This document shows, piece after piece, positions 32,442 to 43,396 of a stretch of DNA of 64,000 bases. The position numbers were made by a program, and so were the translations under genes. The stretch's first letter is position 1. Every line of letters starts with the position of its first letter. The notes under the pieces were generated by a model, which saw nothing but the letters and a program-made list of their open reading frames with translations, ran no database searches and was not told where the DNA came from. This stretch comes from Hordeum vulgare subsp. vulgare (lineage: Eukaryota; Streptophyta; Magnoliopsida; Poales; Poaceae). Location of the stretch: contig NC_058521.1 in NCBI RefSeq assembly GCF_904849725.1, forward strand, positions 344,518,638-344,582,637, read 5' to 3'.

Positions 32442-32690
32442 GTTTAGTAAAGGAGAAAAGGAGAAGAAGAAGAAGGAGAAAGGAGAAGATGAAGAAGGAG
32501 AAAGGAGAAGAAGAAGAAGGAGAAAGGACAAGAAGAAGAAGGAGAAAGGAGAAGAAAAAAAATAAGAAGAAGAAGGAAAAGAAGAAGAAGGAAAAGGAAG
32601 GGAAGGAGAAGAAAGAAGAAAGAAGAAGAAGAAGAAGAAGAAGAAGAAAAAAATAGGAGAGGAAGAGAAGAATAAGAGGAAAAAAGAAAA

Positions 32691-32721
<31 letters not shown>

Positions 32722-32883
32722 AAGAGAAGAAGAAAACAAGAAGAAGGTGAAGAAGAATAAGAGGAAAAAAGAAAAAAGAAAATAAGAAGAAGAAGAAGAA
32801 GAAGAAGAATATGAAGAAGAAGAAGAAGAAAAGAAGAAGAAGGAGAAGAAGAATAAGAGGAAAAAGAAAAAAGAAAATAAGTA

Positions 32884-32914
<31 letters not shown>

Positions 32915-33030
32915 AAGAAGAATAGAAGAAAAGAAGAAGAAGGAGAAGAAGAATAAGAGGAAAAAACAAAAAAGAAAATAAGAAGAAGAAGGAGAAGAAG
33001 AAGAATAGGAAAAAATAAAAAATAAAATAA
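32442..33030. repeat. 590-bp polypurine (GAA/GGA/AAG) tract
   Basis: Almost only A and G on the plus strand, mostly AGAAGA units, with AATAAGAGGAAAAA interruptions at irregular 60-130-bp spacing suggesting internal duplications. The Phe/Ser/Leu-only frames on the minus strand are artefacts. Confidence 0.9.
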
Positions 33031-33339
33031 CATTTAGGTCACATATTTTTTGATTATCTTATAAAAACATCATATTTGTGTTGATCAGGTGAACTTCAAT
33101 GTGCAGTTGTTCGACGACCTCCACGTGCGTTGGACGAGCTCCGCCCCTACGTTTGTTGGTGAGCACAAATGAATTCTCCTCCTACCCCCTTAATTTGCTC
33201 TATATATAGGTTTCTTCAATCATGAGTATGTGTGACCAGTATGCGTCTCCCGTTCGAAAGGGCGACATCTATAAATATGCATGTCTTTGCATATTTATAA
33301 CCGCCATCCTTTTGAATCGTCCAACATTATCCATGGACA

Positions 33340-33557
33340 ACCCGAGTATGTGTAGATTGGGTTCGTTTTCCCGTATGCTGTGCTCTGGATCCGATGCGGA
33401 ATTTCGTCAGTGCCTCCCTGTTGTTCTCTGGATGCACATCCTCTCTGTTTATTGCGGAGACGTGTATCAGGCGAACAACTGGGATGTGCTGCCGAAATTT
33501 TGCGTTGGATTCGGAGCAGAGCATGGGAAAACGAACCCAATCTACACATACTCGGGT
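33340..33557. repeat. 218-bp near-perfect hairpin
   Basis: The first 33 bases from 33340 (ACCCGAGTATGTGTAG...) are exactly complementary to the last 33 up to 33557 (...CTACACATACTCGGGT). Pairing continues with mismatches through the whole interval to a small loop near 33449. Both strands therefore encode similar peptides (MCRLGSFS... and ...KTNPIYTYSG). Confidence 0.9.
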
Positions 33558-33629
33558 GGTATTAGGACCTATCTTTACCTATTAGCGTGTAGGTTGCCTG
33601 GACGTAGTAAAAATGGTGAACCTGATTAA

Positions 33630-36600
33630 TTGATGAATATAAATGCTAAATTATATATAAATATATTAAGTGATCGTGCGTGGCTGTATACCGGTCACCC
33701 TAGTCAGAAAGAGATGACGAAAGAATGGTTTGTAAAAACAAAGGAATTTGTGAAAGCCGCATTCGCAAATGCCCAGGAAAGAAACTATTGCCCCTGTCCT
33801 GGATGCGACAATTATAAAAAGACGACAGGGGCTGTAATGATTAAACACTTGCAGAGGAGGGGTTTTAAGCCTAATTATACGGTGTGGACATTTCATGGTG
33901 AGTCTATACAATGCACAAGAGCTGATGTGGTCCGTCGTCGCACGGACGGGCATGGTACCGGGATCGAAGACATGGTGAAGTCTTTGATGATGCTCGGGAT
34001 TCCGAACATGAGATGGAGGAATTTGCAAAGGCCTTTTATGAAATGTTGGAATTCGCAAATGCCCATGTCGTGCCTACAAACCTGTACCAGCCGGACAAAA
34101 TACTTCGTGTACTTAAGATGCCCTATGAGAAGATAGATGCATGTGAGAAAGGATGTGTCTCATTTAGGAAGGAGTATGCACACTTGGACTATTGTCCCAA
34201 TTGCGAGTCTTGCACGTATCTTGTGGTAGACAACGGTATGGGTGAGAATAGGCAGACAAAAATCGCAGTTAGTGTTCTTCGGTATATGCCAATCGTACCA
34301 AGACTTCAACGCCTTTTCATGGTCGAAGAGACAACCAGACAGATGACATGGCACAAATTGGGCAAAAGAACCGAACTAGCTGTGGATGGGAATAAGATGA
34401 TGGTACACACATCGGATGGGGATGCGTGCAAACATTTCGATGGATTGCATCAGGATAAAGCGGCAGATCCAAGGAATCCTCGAGTCTGCGCCGCCAAAGA
34501 TGGTTTTAATCCCTTGGGCATGACGGCAACCCAATACAGTTGTTGGCCTGTATTTGTCATTCCACTCAATCTCCCCCCGGGCAGATTATGCAAAGAAAGA
34601 ACATATTTCTAACGTTCATAATTCCAGGGCCCAATTATCCGGGGAAGAATATGAATGTGTACCTGCAACCACTTAAGGATGAATTGGAAGAAGCTTGGGA
34701 TAATGGGGTCAAGACATATGATGCCGCTAGAAAAGAAAACTTCAAAATGCATGTGTGGTACATGTACTCTATGCATGACTTGCCAGCGTATGCGCTATTC
34801 TCTGGATGGTGTGTGCATGGAATGTTCCCGTGCCCCCAATGCAAGCCAGCTCTTCAGTTTCCTTAGTTCCAGGAGGGTCGGAAGTATTCTTGCTTTGACT
34901 TGCATAGACAATTCCTGGATCCTGACCATCAGTTCAGAAAAGACAAGAAGAACTTTACCAAAGGTAAAGTTGTCAAAAACTTGGCACCACCCGTGTTCAC
35001 AGGCCAACAGATCCTGGATCAGTTAAACGCCCTCGAGCCTCATGCAGAGCGTCCAGGGTATTTCAAGGGGTATAATTCAAAACACGCCTGGACTCACAAG
35101 CCATGCTTCTGGGATCTGCCTTACTTCAAAGACCTCCTTCTTCCACACAATATCGACATGATGCACACTGAAAAGAATATCGGAGAGCCTATTTTTGGTA
35201 CATTGTTCGACATAGATGGGAAGACAAAGGATAATATTAAGGCTAGAGTCAATCAAGAGACACTATGTCATAGACCGTTACAAAACATGCGAGAAGGCAA
35301 AGGAAAGCAGAAGTGGTCGAAGCCAAAGGCCTGGTTCAATCTTGGAAGGCCAGCTATAAGGGAAATTATCTTGTGGGTCAAAATGCACTTGATGTTCCCC
35401 GATGGGTATGCAGCGAATCTAAAGAGGGGAGCGAGTCTTGAAAAATTAAAAATCTTTGGTCTCAAGAGTCATTATTGGCACATATGGCTAGAGCGGGTAA
35501 TGCCGGTGATGTTACGTGGCTTTATTCCTGACGATGAATGGCTAGTACTGGCGGAGCTGAGCTATTTCTTCCGTGTTCTTTGTGCGAAAGAATTGTCGCC
35601 TGGCGTGGTAGAAGACATGGAGGAGTTTGCACCGGAGTTGTTGTGCAAGTTAGAAAAGATCTTTCCACCATGCTTCTTTAATCCAATGCAGCATTTGATT
35701 TTACATCTACCGACCGAGGCAAGATTGGGTGGGCCCGTGCAAGATCGTTGGTGCTATGCGACTGAGAGGATGCAGAAGACCCTTCGAGCTAAATGTAAAA
35801 ATAAGCGTAGAATTGAAGCATCGATGGCTGAGGCATTCATTACTAAGGAGGTGGCAAACTTTGTGACAGCACACTACGAAGCCAAAAATCATCATTTGCA
35901 TAATCCAAAGCCTCGGCACAATGATGCAGACCCTAAAAAGGTGGGTCCAACCTCAGCCTATTCAAAGGGAAGCTCGCCCCAGCCGGTGCTTCGAAACCAA
36001 TAACGTTGGATGTCAAAGAATGGCGAAACATTTCGTTGTATATCTTCAACAACCTAACAGATGTGCGGCCGTACATCGAGTGAGTTCTCGACACATTTTC
36101 CCGTAACTTCTAATTCATTTGAACTGCTCTTATTCCCGGATATTTCAAACAACCGTTACATCGCCAAATTCTTGGATGGAGCGGTGATCGAAAATGATTC
36201 CGTCGAAGAGTATGAGCTTCTGTCAAAGACAGTAGGCGGCTATCCCGGTTTCATCTCTTGGTTCAAAAAAACGGTAATTATCAATAATGGACCATTTCAT
36301 TCTTGGTCTAACTTGCAGATAATGCAACAACCGTTTTGTATTAAACTTGTAGGCTAATTCAGAGTCTATGGGCGCCGAACTGAGACAAGTCGGTAATGGT
36401 TTTGACTATAAGGTCCGTTCATTTGAGAAATACAACATCAACGGGTATCTCTTTCGTACCTTTGGCAAAGAGCTATCTATGCCCGACCGGAAATCTACAA
36501 ATTGTGGTGTCTCTGCTATCGGCGAAGGTGTTATCGAGTATTATGGAAGAGTTGAAGCAATTTATGAACTTCAATTCTATGGTGAAAACCCACCGAACGT

Positions 36601-37146
36601 CGTAGTCTTCAAATGTTATTGGTTCTAGCCGAAAAAGACTAGAAGGACTCATGAACATATAGGACTAGTCGAAATCAATCCAAACACCCATTTAGATGTT
36701 CCTGATGTCTATATTACGGCTCAACAGGCGACCCAAGTTTTCTATCTACCGTGGGCATGCCAAACGGATAAGAATCTGGAAGGTTGGTATGTTGTTTATG
36801 AAGTGCCGCCACATGACAGACCACCTCTCCCAAATGAACAGGATTATGAACCTCACATTAACCCAGACACATATGATGGAGAATTCTTCCAAGAAATGTT
36901 TCAAGAACCGCCGTGCTTCACCCAACAACATGGAAGTAGACAGCGAAAATGAATCCGACTCCAGCCCTGAGCGGAACCAGCAGACCTGGAACTCGTAGAG
37001 GTTACTAATGCGTATGACTTGTCAATGCTTCAATGATTAAAGGAAGGCCTTTCACAACTTCACGCCGCTGAACCCGACGAGCACGTCATTTGTGAAGACA
37101 TGTGTGATAGTGATGATGATGATGCATTTATTGATGATGATTATTA
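33630..37146 (+). pseudogene. CACTA D TNP2 transposase
   Basis: Order of domains: transposase-associated (DRAWLYTGHPSQKEMTKEWF, YCPCPGCDNYKKT); Transposase_21 core (NPRVCAAKDGFNPLGMTATQ, IIPGPNYPGKNMNVYLQPL, SMHDLPAYALFSGWCVHG, FWDLPYFKDLLLPHNIDMMH); DUF4218 (LAELSYFFRVLCAKELSPG, CFFNPMQHLILHLPTEARLG, YEAKNHH); then DUF4216 from 36390 (KYNINGYLFRTFGKE, LPWACQTDKNLEGWYVVYEV) and an acidic C-terminus (DDDDAFIDDDY) ending 37146. Lesions: frameshift near 33982; frameshift in a C6 run near 34575; TAG 34864; frameshift near 35970; TAG 36626; frameshift near 36950; TGA 37034. A GT...AG intron is likely after ISWFKKT at 36273. The protein would bind TIRs and catalyse cut-and-paste transposition if intact. 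Start chosen at the open frame; an upstream ATG is possible. Confidence 0.9.
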
Positions 37147-37291
37147 GTTTGTAAGATTCACAACTTAAATTTTATATATTTTAATCTTTATTATTCATGT
37201 ACATATTATTATTCATGTCAGTTATTCAATTTTTTTATGTTGTACTAATTTATTTTAATCGTTATCATGGCAGGTCACCAGGTGTGGAAAG

Positions 37292-39827
37292 ATGCTGGGC
37301 GCTGGTCCAGATCGCTCGACGGGTTATTCCCAGGCGCCCCGCACGAGGGGTGGTACTTCCCTTCCACCCCTATCTCTCCGTAGAGCCTTGGCAGACAGTC
37401 TGTCGACACCACCCGTGGGTTCTGCTTCGTTGGCGGCATTGCCCACTCGGAGAGGTGTTGGTCGGGTAGGGAAGAAGGGGAAGGGTACAGGGAGAGGTGG
37501 TGGCCGCGGAAGATCCAGGAGGACTGTTGAGCCGTCCTCGCCACCACCACCAGCTCATTCACCCGAGCATAGGACTACTATGGTCGACCCGTTTGTGGAG
37601 GAGGCTACGGGGACTCCGTTCCAGGAGCCTGTTGGTGAAGGGCATTCGTCCCATGAGACTCCGGTCCAGGAGCAGCCTCGGGTCGAGGTGCATTCGTCCC
37701 AGGAGGAGCCGGAGGAGACTACGGTTCCGGAGGCTTCACCCGACGTGGAGAGGCCAGGATGGGAGACCTGGCCGGATCGTACCGAGTTGCCAGATTGGAC
37801 TGAGGGTCCGGGTGGCTCAGGGGACGGGGATGGCGGGGATGAGCTTACGGATAGTGAGGGTGATGTGCAGGTGGATGGGGCCACCGTGTACAAGCGTGGT
37901 AGTGCACGTCTCCTGGTCGCGCCGGCTACCTGCGAGCAGAGGCCGGTGATTAAACCTGAAGGAGATAGGTAAGTACATTTACTCTTTTTTTAGCTTTTGC
38001 CTTCAAGTTAGTTCAAAGATCTAATGCATTGACCTTATCATACTGCAGGGGATGGGTACACCCTTTTGGAGTCCGGAGGCCAAACTCTGTCCTTCGTGTG
38101 CTTTGCTGGACAAATTTCCCGGTGTTTGTCACGTTGCCTGGTGAGGGTCAGGTTCCTACACTAGTATTTTCCTCGGAGCAGTACCAGGCTGCGCAGGCCC
38201 CGCCGGAGGAGATTATAGATGGTGTCTTGTTCCACACGAGGGCCGAGATGGTGATCAAGAGCTTTTGGGTAAATTATCCTTTTAGAGAATCTAAAATTAA
38301 CAATATAGCTAATTATTTTACTAATCGGTGTTTTCACGTTTGATTGCAGACCTTCTATGGGTGTGAGGATGGATATGAGGAGGAGGCGGCCAGGGTTCTC
38401 GAGGCCGAGTGTAAGCGGTTACCATAGAACTTGCGTCACGAGGCTTGGACGCAGGCTATTCGACATTACTACGCCACGCGTGGTATTAAGAAGCAGAACA
38501 AGGATTCCCGCGGAAAATTTCTGAAGAAGGAGCAATACATGAAGGTAATTACCTATTCTTAAGTCCTTCTACGTAGTTTTCTTGATTTCATTCATAGGCA
38601 TAGCGCTGAAAATTCTTTCTAATAACTTACAAGTGCCCCCGAGATGGTGTGCGGATAAGATGGATTGTTGGGAGGCGTTGCTTGATGAGTGGTGCACAGG
38701 CAGCTGGCGAGCCATCCACGAGAATGCGAAGGATCAGCGTAGCCAAATGGTTGGTGTGCCACACCATCAAGGAAGCGCCAACTTACTTCAGTTTGGACGA
38801 AACTGGGTATGTGATTTGCTTCATGATTCATGCAATTCATTCTTGGTGCTAATATTTTGTTCCTCTCTTTTAGGCGCATCACAATAAGACGGAGATGCCA
38901 CACTTGTACGACCTTTCTGGCATGGCCCATACTGCCTCGTACAAGAAGGCGAAGGCATTCTCTGAGTCTGACCTGGATGTTCCCAATAACAGCACCAACA
39001 TATCATCGCACCAGAAGCTCGTGGCATACAGGGACGCGGGGAAGTCTACGAAAGGGGATGACTTTAACCCTAGCCAGGAACATTTGGATCCAGAGCTGGT
39101 GATGATATCTGGTGGCGGGAGGCCCCATGGCTCGATAGCCATTGGAGATGGGATAATACGTTGTCCACTCACTCTTTCGTAGATCAAGGCGCGCCAGTCG
39201 AGCAGCTGTCCTGAGATAATGCGTCGTCCACGGCCAGTCGAACTTGCCATCGAGGTTAGTTGTACGGACTAGGAACACTTTCATCCATTTCATTACGTGT
39301 GTCACCATAGATCATTACTATGGTAACGAGGAATGGTGTTTCAGGCTGCTCTTCAAAAAGAGAGATTGGCAAACCAGGCTGCTCTTGAGAAAGAGAGATT
39401 GGCAAGCCAGGCTGCTCTTGAGGCTGCTCTTGAGAAAGAGAGATTGGCAAGTGAGGCTGCTCTTGATGAGAGGGACCAGACCACGACACGATTGATTGAG
39501 GAGGAGAGGTCCCAGAATGAGGCGGGTCAACGGGCCCTGTATGAGCTTTTTGTGGTAAGGTTTTTTTCACATTAGCCAAATCATGTGTGTAGTGTCTGTT
39601 TCATTACTAACTAATACGAACCACTCTTCAGGGTCTGTGCGAGAAGAGCGGTCAAGTCCCTCCGCCGATGCCCGTCTTCTCTTCGTTTGGCACGGTGAGT
39701 TTCATTATAAAATAGTATTAATAATTGAGTGTCATCATGCTAACTGAGACATTGCAAAATATCTATTCTGCAGAATAACTCCCGAGCGGCATCGCACGAC
39801 CCTTCTCCAGGTGTTTCTCCTCCTTGA
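37292..39827 (+). pseudogene. CACTA D second gene, Transposase_24 (Ptta/En/Spm) type
   Basis: Eight exons read from clear GT...AG borders: 37292-37968, 38049-38268, 38350-38544, about 38634-38806, 38874-39254, 39345-39554, 39632-39694 and 39774-39827. Exon 1 is a Gly/Arg-rich, Ser/Pro/Glu-rich low-complexity N-terminus; GWVHPFGVRRPNSVLR opens exon 2. Exons 3-5 carry the PF03004-like core (CEDGYEEEAARVLEAECKR, DEWCTGSWRAIHENAKDQRS, VPHHQGSANLLQFGRNW, AHTASYKKAKAF). Exon 6 encodes 11-residue coiled-coil repeats (AALEKERLASQ). Two in-frame TAGs (38425 and 39180) break it. An acceptor at 37273 could start exon 1 earlier. Second CACTA proteins of this type are thought to act with TNP2 at the subterminal repeats; not shown here. 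Confidence 0.8.
39345..39480 (+). repeat. 33-bp tandem repeats in exon 6
   Basis: Three to four copies of GCTGCTCTTGAGAAAGAGAG-type units encoding AALxKERLAxx, one extended by AALE. Confidence 0.85.
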
Positions 39828-39879
39828 TGACCACTACGGTAAGTTTCTCTTCTCCTCTTTCATATTCTCCTTGTCTTAA

Positions 39880-42380
39880 TTTCCCCAACAATGACATAGT
39901 TAGCCCATTTAGCTCCAAAAAGACATAATAAGCCCATTTAGCTCCAAAATGCCATAATAACCTCAAAATGGCATAAGAACCTTAGTTAGCTCATTAATAT
40001 TATATACTTAGCTTGTTTTCCTCTAAAATGAGATAATTAGCCCATTTAGCTCCAAAAATACATAGTTAGCTAATTTAGCTCCAAGAAGAGGAGAAGAAAT
40101 AACAAAAATGAAAAGAAATAAAGAAGAAGAAGAAGATAAGAAGGAGAAGGAGGAGGAGGAGGAGGAGAAGGAGGAGAAGGCCAAGGACCTTCTAGTCCTT
40201 CTCCTCCTCCTCCTTCTCCCCCTTCTCCTCCTTCTTCCTGATTTTTTCTTCTTCTCCTCCTCCTCGTATTTCTTCTCCTCTTTCATATTATCCTTGCTTT
40301 AATTTCCCCAAAAAGACATAGTTAGCCCATTTAGCTCCAAAATGCCATAATAACCTCAAAATGGCATAAGAACCTTGGTTAGCTCATGAATATTATATAC
40401 TTAGCTTGTTTTCCTCTAAAATGAGATAATTAGCCCATTTAGCTCCAAAAAGACATAATTAGGTAATTTAGCTCCAAGAAGAGGAGAAGAAATAGGAAAA
40501 ATGAAAAGAAAGAAGAAGGAGAAGGAGAAGAAGGCCAAGGACATTCTAGTCCTTCTCCTCCTCCTCCTTCTCCTCCTTCTCCTCCTTCTTCTTGATTTCT
40601 TCTTCTTCTCCTCCTCCTCCTCTTTCTTCTCCTCTTTCATATTATCCTTGCTTTAATTTCCCCAACAATGACATAATTAGCCCATTTATTTCCAAAGTGC
40701 CATAATAAGCTCAAAATGGCATACGAACCTTGGTTAGCTCATGAATATTATAAACTTAGCTTGTTTTCCTCTAAATGGGATAATTAGCCCACTTAGCTCC
40801 AAAAAGACATAATTAGGTAATTTAGCTCCAACAAGAGGAGAAGAAATAGGAAAAATGAAAAGAAAGAAGAATAAGAAGAAGAAGAAGAAGAAGAGAAGGA
40901 GAAGGAGGAGGAGGAGGAGGAGAAGGAGGAGAAAGCCAAGGACCTTCTAGTGCTTATCCTCCTACTCCTTCTCCTCCTTCTCCTCCTTCTTCTTGATTTC
41001 TTCTTCTTCTCCTCCTCCTCCTCTTTATTCTCCTATTTCATATTATCCTTGCTTTAATTTCCCCAAAAATGACATAATTAGCCCATTTAGCTCCAAAATG
41101 CCATAATAACCTCAAAATGGCACAACAACCTTGGTTAGCTCATGAATATTATATACTTAGCTTGTTTTTCCTCTAAAATGGGATAATTAGCCCATTTAGC
41201 TCCAAAAAGACATAATTAGGTAATTTAGCTCCAACAAGAGGAGAATAGGAGAAGAAATTGGAAAAATGAAAAGAAAGAAGAAGAAGAAGAAGAAGAAGAG
41301 AAGAAGGAGAAGGAGGAGGAGGAGGAGGAGAAGGCCAAGGACATTCTAATCCTTCTCCTCCTCCTCCTTCTCTTCCTTTTTCTTGATTTCTTCTTCTTCT
41401 TCTCCTCCTCCTCTTTCTTCTCCTCTTTCATATTATCCTTGCTTTAATTTCCCCAACAATGACATAATTAGCCCATGTAGCTCCAAAATACCATAATAAG
41501 CTCAAAATGGCATAAGAACCTTGGTTAGCTCATGAATATTATATAGTTAGCTTTTTTTCCTCTGAAATGGGATAATTAACCCATTTAGCTCCAAAAAGAC
41601 ATAATTAGGTAATTTAGCTCCAACAAGAGGAGAAGAGGAGAAGAAATAGGAAAAATGAAAAGAAAGAAGAAGAAGAAGAAAAAGAAGAAGAAGAAGAAGA
41701 GAAGAAGGAGAAGGAGGAGGAGGAGGAGAAGGCCAAGGACCTTCTAGTCCTTCTCCTCCTCCTTGTCCTCCTTCTCCTCCTTCTTCTTGATTTCTTCTTA
41801 TTCTCCTCCTCCTCCTCTTTCTTCTCCTCTTTCATATTATCCTTGCTTTAATTTCCCCAACAATGACATAATTAGCCCATTTATCTCCAAAATGCCATAA
41901 TAAGCTCAAAATGGCATAAGAACCTTAGTTAGCTCATGAATATTATATTCTTAGCTTGTTTTACTCTAAAATGGGATAATTAGCCCATATAGCTCCAAAA
42001 AGACATAATTAGGTAATTTAGCTCCAACAAGAGGAGAAGAGGAGAATAAATAGGAAAAATGAAAAGAAAGAAAGAAGAAGAAGAAGATGAGAAGAAGGAG
42101 AAGGAGGAGGAGGAGGAGGAGAAGGCCGAGGACCTTCTAGTCCTTCTCTTCCTCCTCCTCCTCCTTCTCCTCCTTCTTCTTGATTTCTTCTTCTTCTCCT
42201 CCTCCTCCTCTTTATTATCCTCTTTCATATTATCCTTGCTTTAATTTCCCCAACAATGACATAATTAACCCATTTAGCTCCAAAATGCCATAATAAGCTA
42301 AAAATGGCATAAGAACCTTGGTTTTCTCATGAATATTATATTCTTAGCTTGTTTTCTGCTAAAAATGACATAATTAGCTC
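39880..42380. repeat. Tandem array of six ~395-bp hairpin units
   Basis: Unit centres (GGACCTTCTAGTCC or variant) at about 40190, 40544, 40945, 41344, 41741 and 42134, spacing 354, 401, 399, 397 and 393. Each unit contains TTAGCTCCAAAA motifs, a GAAGAAGGAGGAGG arm, the centre, the complementary CTCCTCCTTCTTC arm, and the flank TCTTTCATATTATCCTTGCT. Units differ in arm length. Open frames across the arms (KEEKKEEEEEKKKK-type) are artefacts of the repeats. Confidence 0.9.
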
Positions 42381-42429
42381 AAAAACATCATATATTGTTC
42401 TTCTTCTGACTTTCTTATTCACATGTTTG

Positions 42430-42732
42430 CAGATTGGATATACTACATGCATGGAAGCTGGCATTCATGGAGTTGAACAATGTCGATGGATGAAGTTTAT
42501 ATGTATGTAATCTAGTTTTCATTTGAGTTGATGAACAATGTAGAACTATATGTATATGTATATATGGATAAACAGTGCAATACTTTGTATGTTGGTTCTT
42601 TCGATATATGGGGATGTACATTAATTTATATGTATATCATATATGTGTGGTGAATTATATATATGTGTTGGCAAGTATATGTGTGGTGAACTATATATCA
42701 TATATGTGTGGTGAATTATATAAATGTGTTGT

Positions 42733-42786
<54 letters not shown>

Positions 42787-42830
42787 CTGTGAAATAATAT
42801 AAAACAAAAAAAACAGGTACTATATGGGCT
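42430..42830 (+). other. CACTA D 3' non-coding region with TA microsatellite
   Basis: A TTTGCAG|ATTGGATATAC acceptor-like site at about 42431 (parallel to CACTA C near 14325). Short tandem repeats of TATATGTGTGGTGAATTATATA follow, then a (TA)n run at about 42737-42782. No gene. Confidence 0.65.
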
Positions 42831-43393
42831 CTTTGCCGTCTGCCAGCTGATGGCAAAGACCTGTGCCATCAGCTGGCAGATGGCAAAGGTGCCACATGGC
42901 ACCCAGCTGTGCATCCTGGGGTGTCTATATAGGCTCTTTGCCGTCTGCCTCCAGGGTGGGAAGACGACAAAGAAGAGGGAACAGAGGAGGGGGGAGGAGG
43001 AGGCAGACGACAAAGAGTGGAGGGGGGAGGAGGAGGAGGCAGACGGCAAAGAATAAGGGGGAGGCAGACGACAAAGAATAAGGGGGAGGCAGACGACAAA
43101 GAATAAGGGGGAGGCAGACAGCAAAGCCTCCGTTAACCCCTAACAGAGGCAACGCTTGTCGGCTGCCGTCTTGAGCACTTTGCCGACTGCTCCTATGGAA
43201 ATCTTACGGCAAAGAGCTTTGCCGTCCGCTTTGTGGTGAGAGGCGGCAAAGAAGGTACGATGCCGTCGTAGGTTGACGCAGAAATTTTGCCGGCCGTGAG
43301 ATTCTTTGCCTTTTGTGGTATTCTCTTTGCCGTCTGGGATTTAGTCTTTGCCGTCTGTGATGGCAGATGGCAAAGAAGCTGATTCCTGTAGTG
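42830..43393. repeat. CACTA D 3' subterminal repeats and TIR
   Basis: TTTGCCGTCTG / GACGGCAAAG motifs throughout, with a tandem repeat of about 28 bp (GAATAAGGGGGAGGCAGACG) at 43050-43120. Confidence 0.85.
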
Positions 43394-43396
43394 ATG

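Larger units (their letters stand above)
31491..43393 (+). mobile_element. CACTA element D, 11.9 kb, two-gene (Jorge-like)
   Basis: Left terminus TACTACTGGAAAACAG (first base C to T). The right terminus reads TTCCTGTAGTG at 43393 (reverse complement CACTACAGGAA). The duplication ATG is at 31488-31490 and 43394-43396. Plus-strand order: subterminal repeats, GC-rich leader, GAA tract, hairpin, TNP2, Transposase_24 gene, tandem hairpin array, TA microsatellite, subterminal repeats. It is inserted in the RNase H codons of copia-2. It is the least damaged coding CACTA of the window, with a handful of stops and frameshifts. Confidence 0.95.

Noticed and set aside
32395..33033. 212-codon open frame (minus) of Phe/Ser/Leu and a second overlapping one
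   Set aside because: They are the complement of the GAA tract; no codon structure or homology expected.
33222..33629. 135-codon frame (plus) and the matching minus-strand frame over the hairpin
   Set aside because: Both derive from the palindrome (same peptides on both strands); no independent coding evidence. Possible short upstream exon of TNP2 not excluded.
37497..37949. Alternative frames over exon 1 of the CACTA D second gene
   Set aside because: Shadow of the 37292-37968 exon, which joins correctly to later exons through GT...AG borders.
40023..42244. Several Lys/Glu/Arg-rich frames (KEEKKEEEEEKKKKSRRRR type)
   Set aside because: Products of the purine/pyrimidine arms of the tandem array; repeated because the DNA is repeated.
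39880..42380. CRISPR-like array of regularly spaced repeats
   Set aside because: Eukaryotic transposon context, units of about 395 bp repeating in full without unique spacers.
42737..42782. TATA-box cluster / promoter
   Set aside because: A (TA)n microsatellite of about 23 units downstream of the genes; no other promoter evidence.
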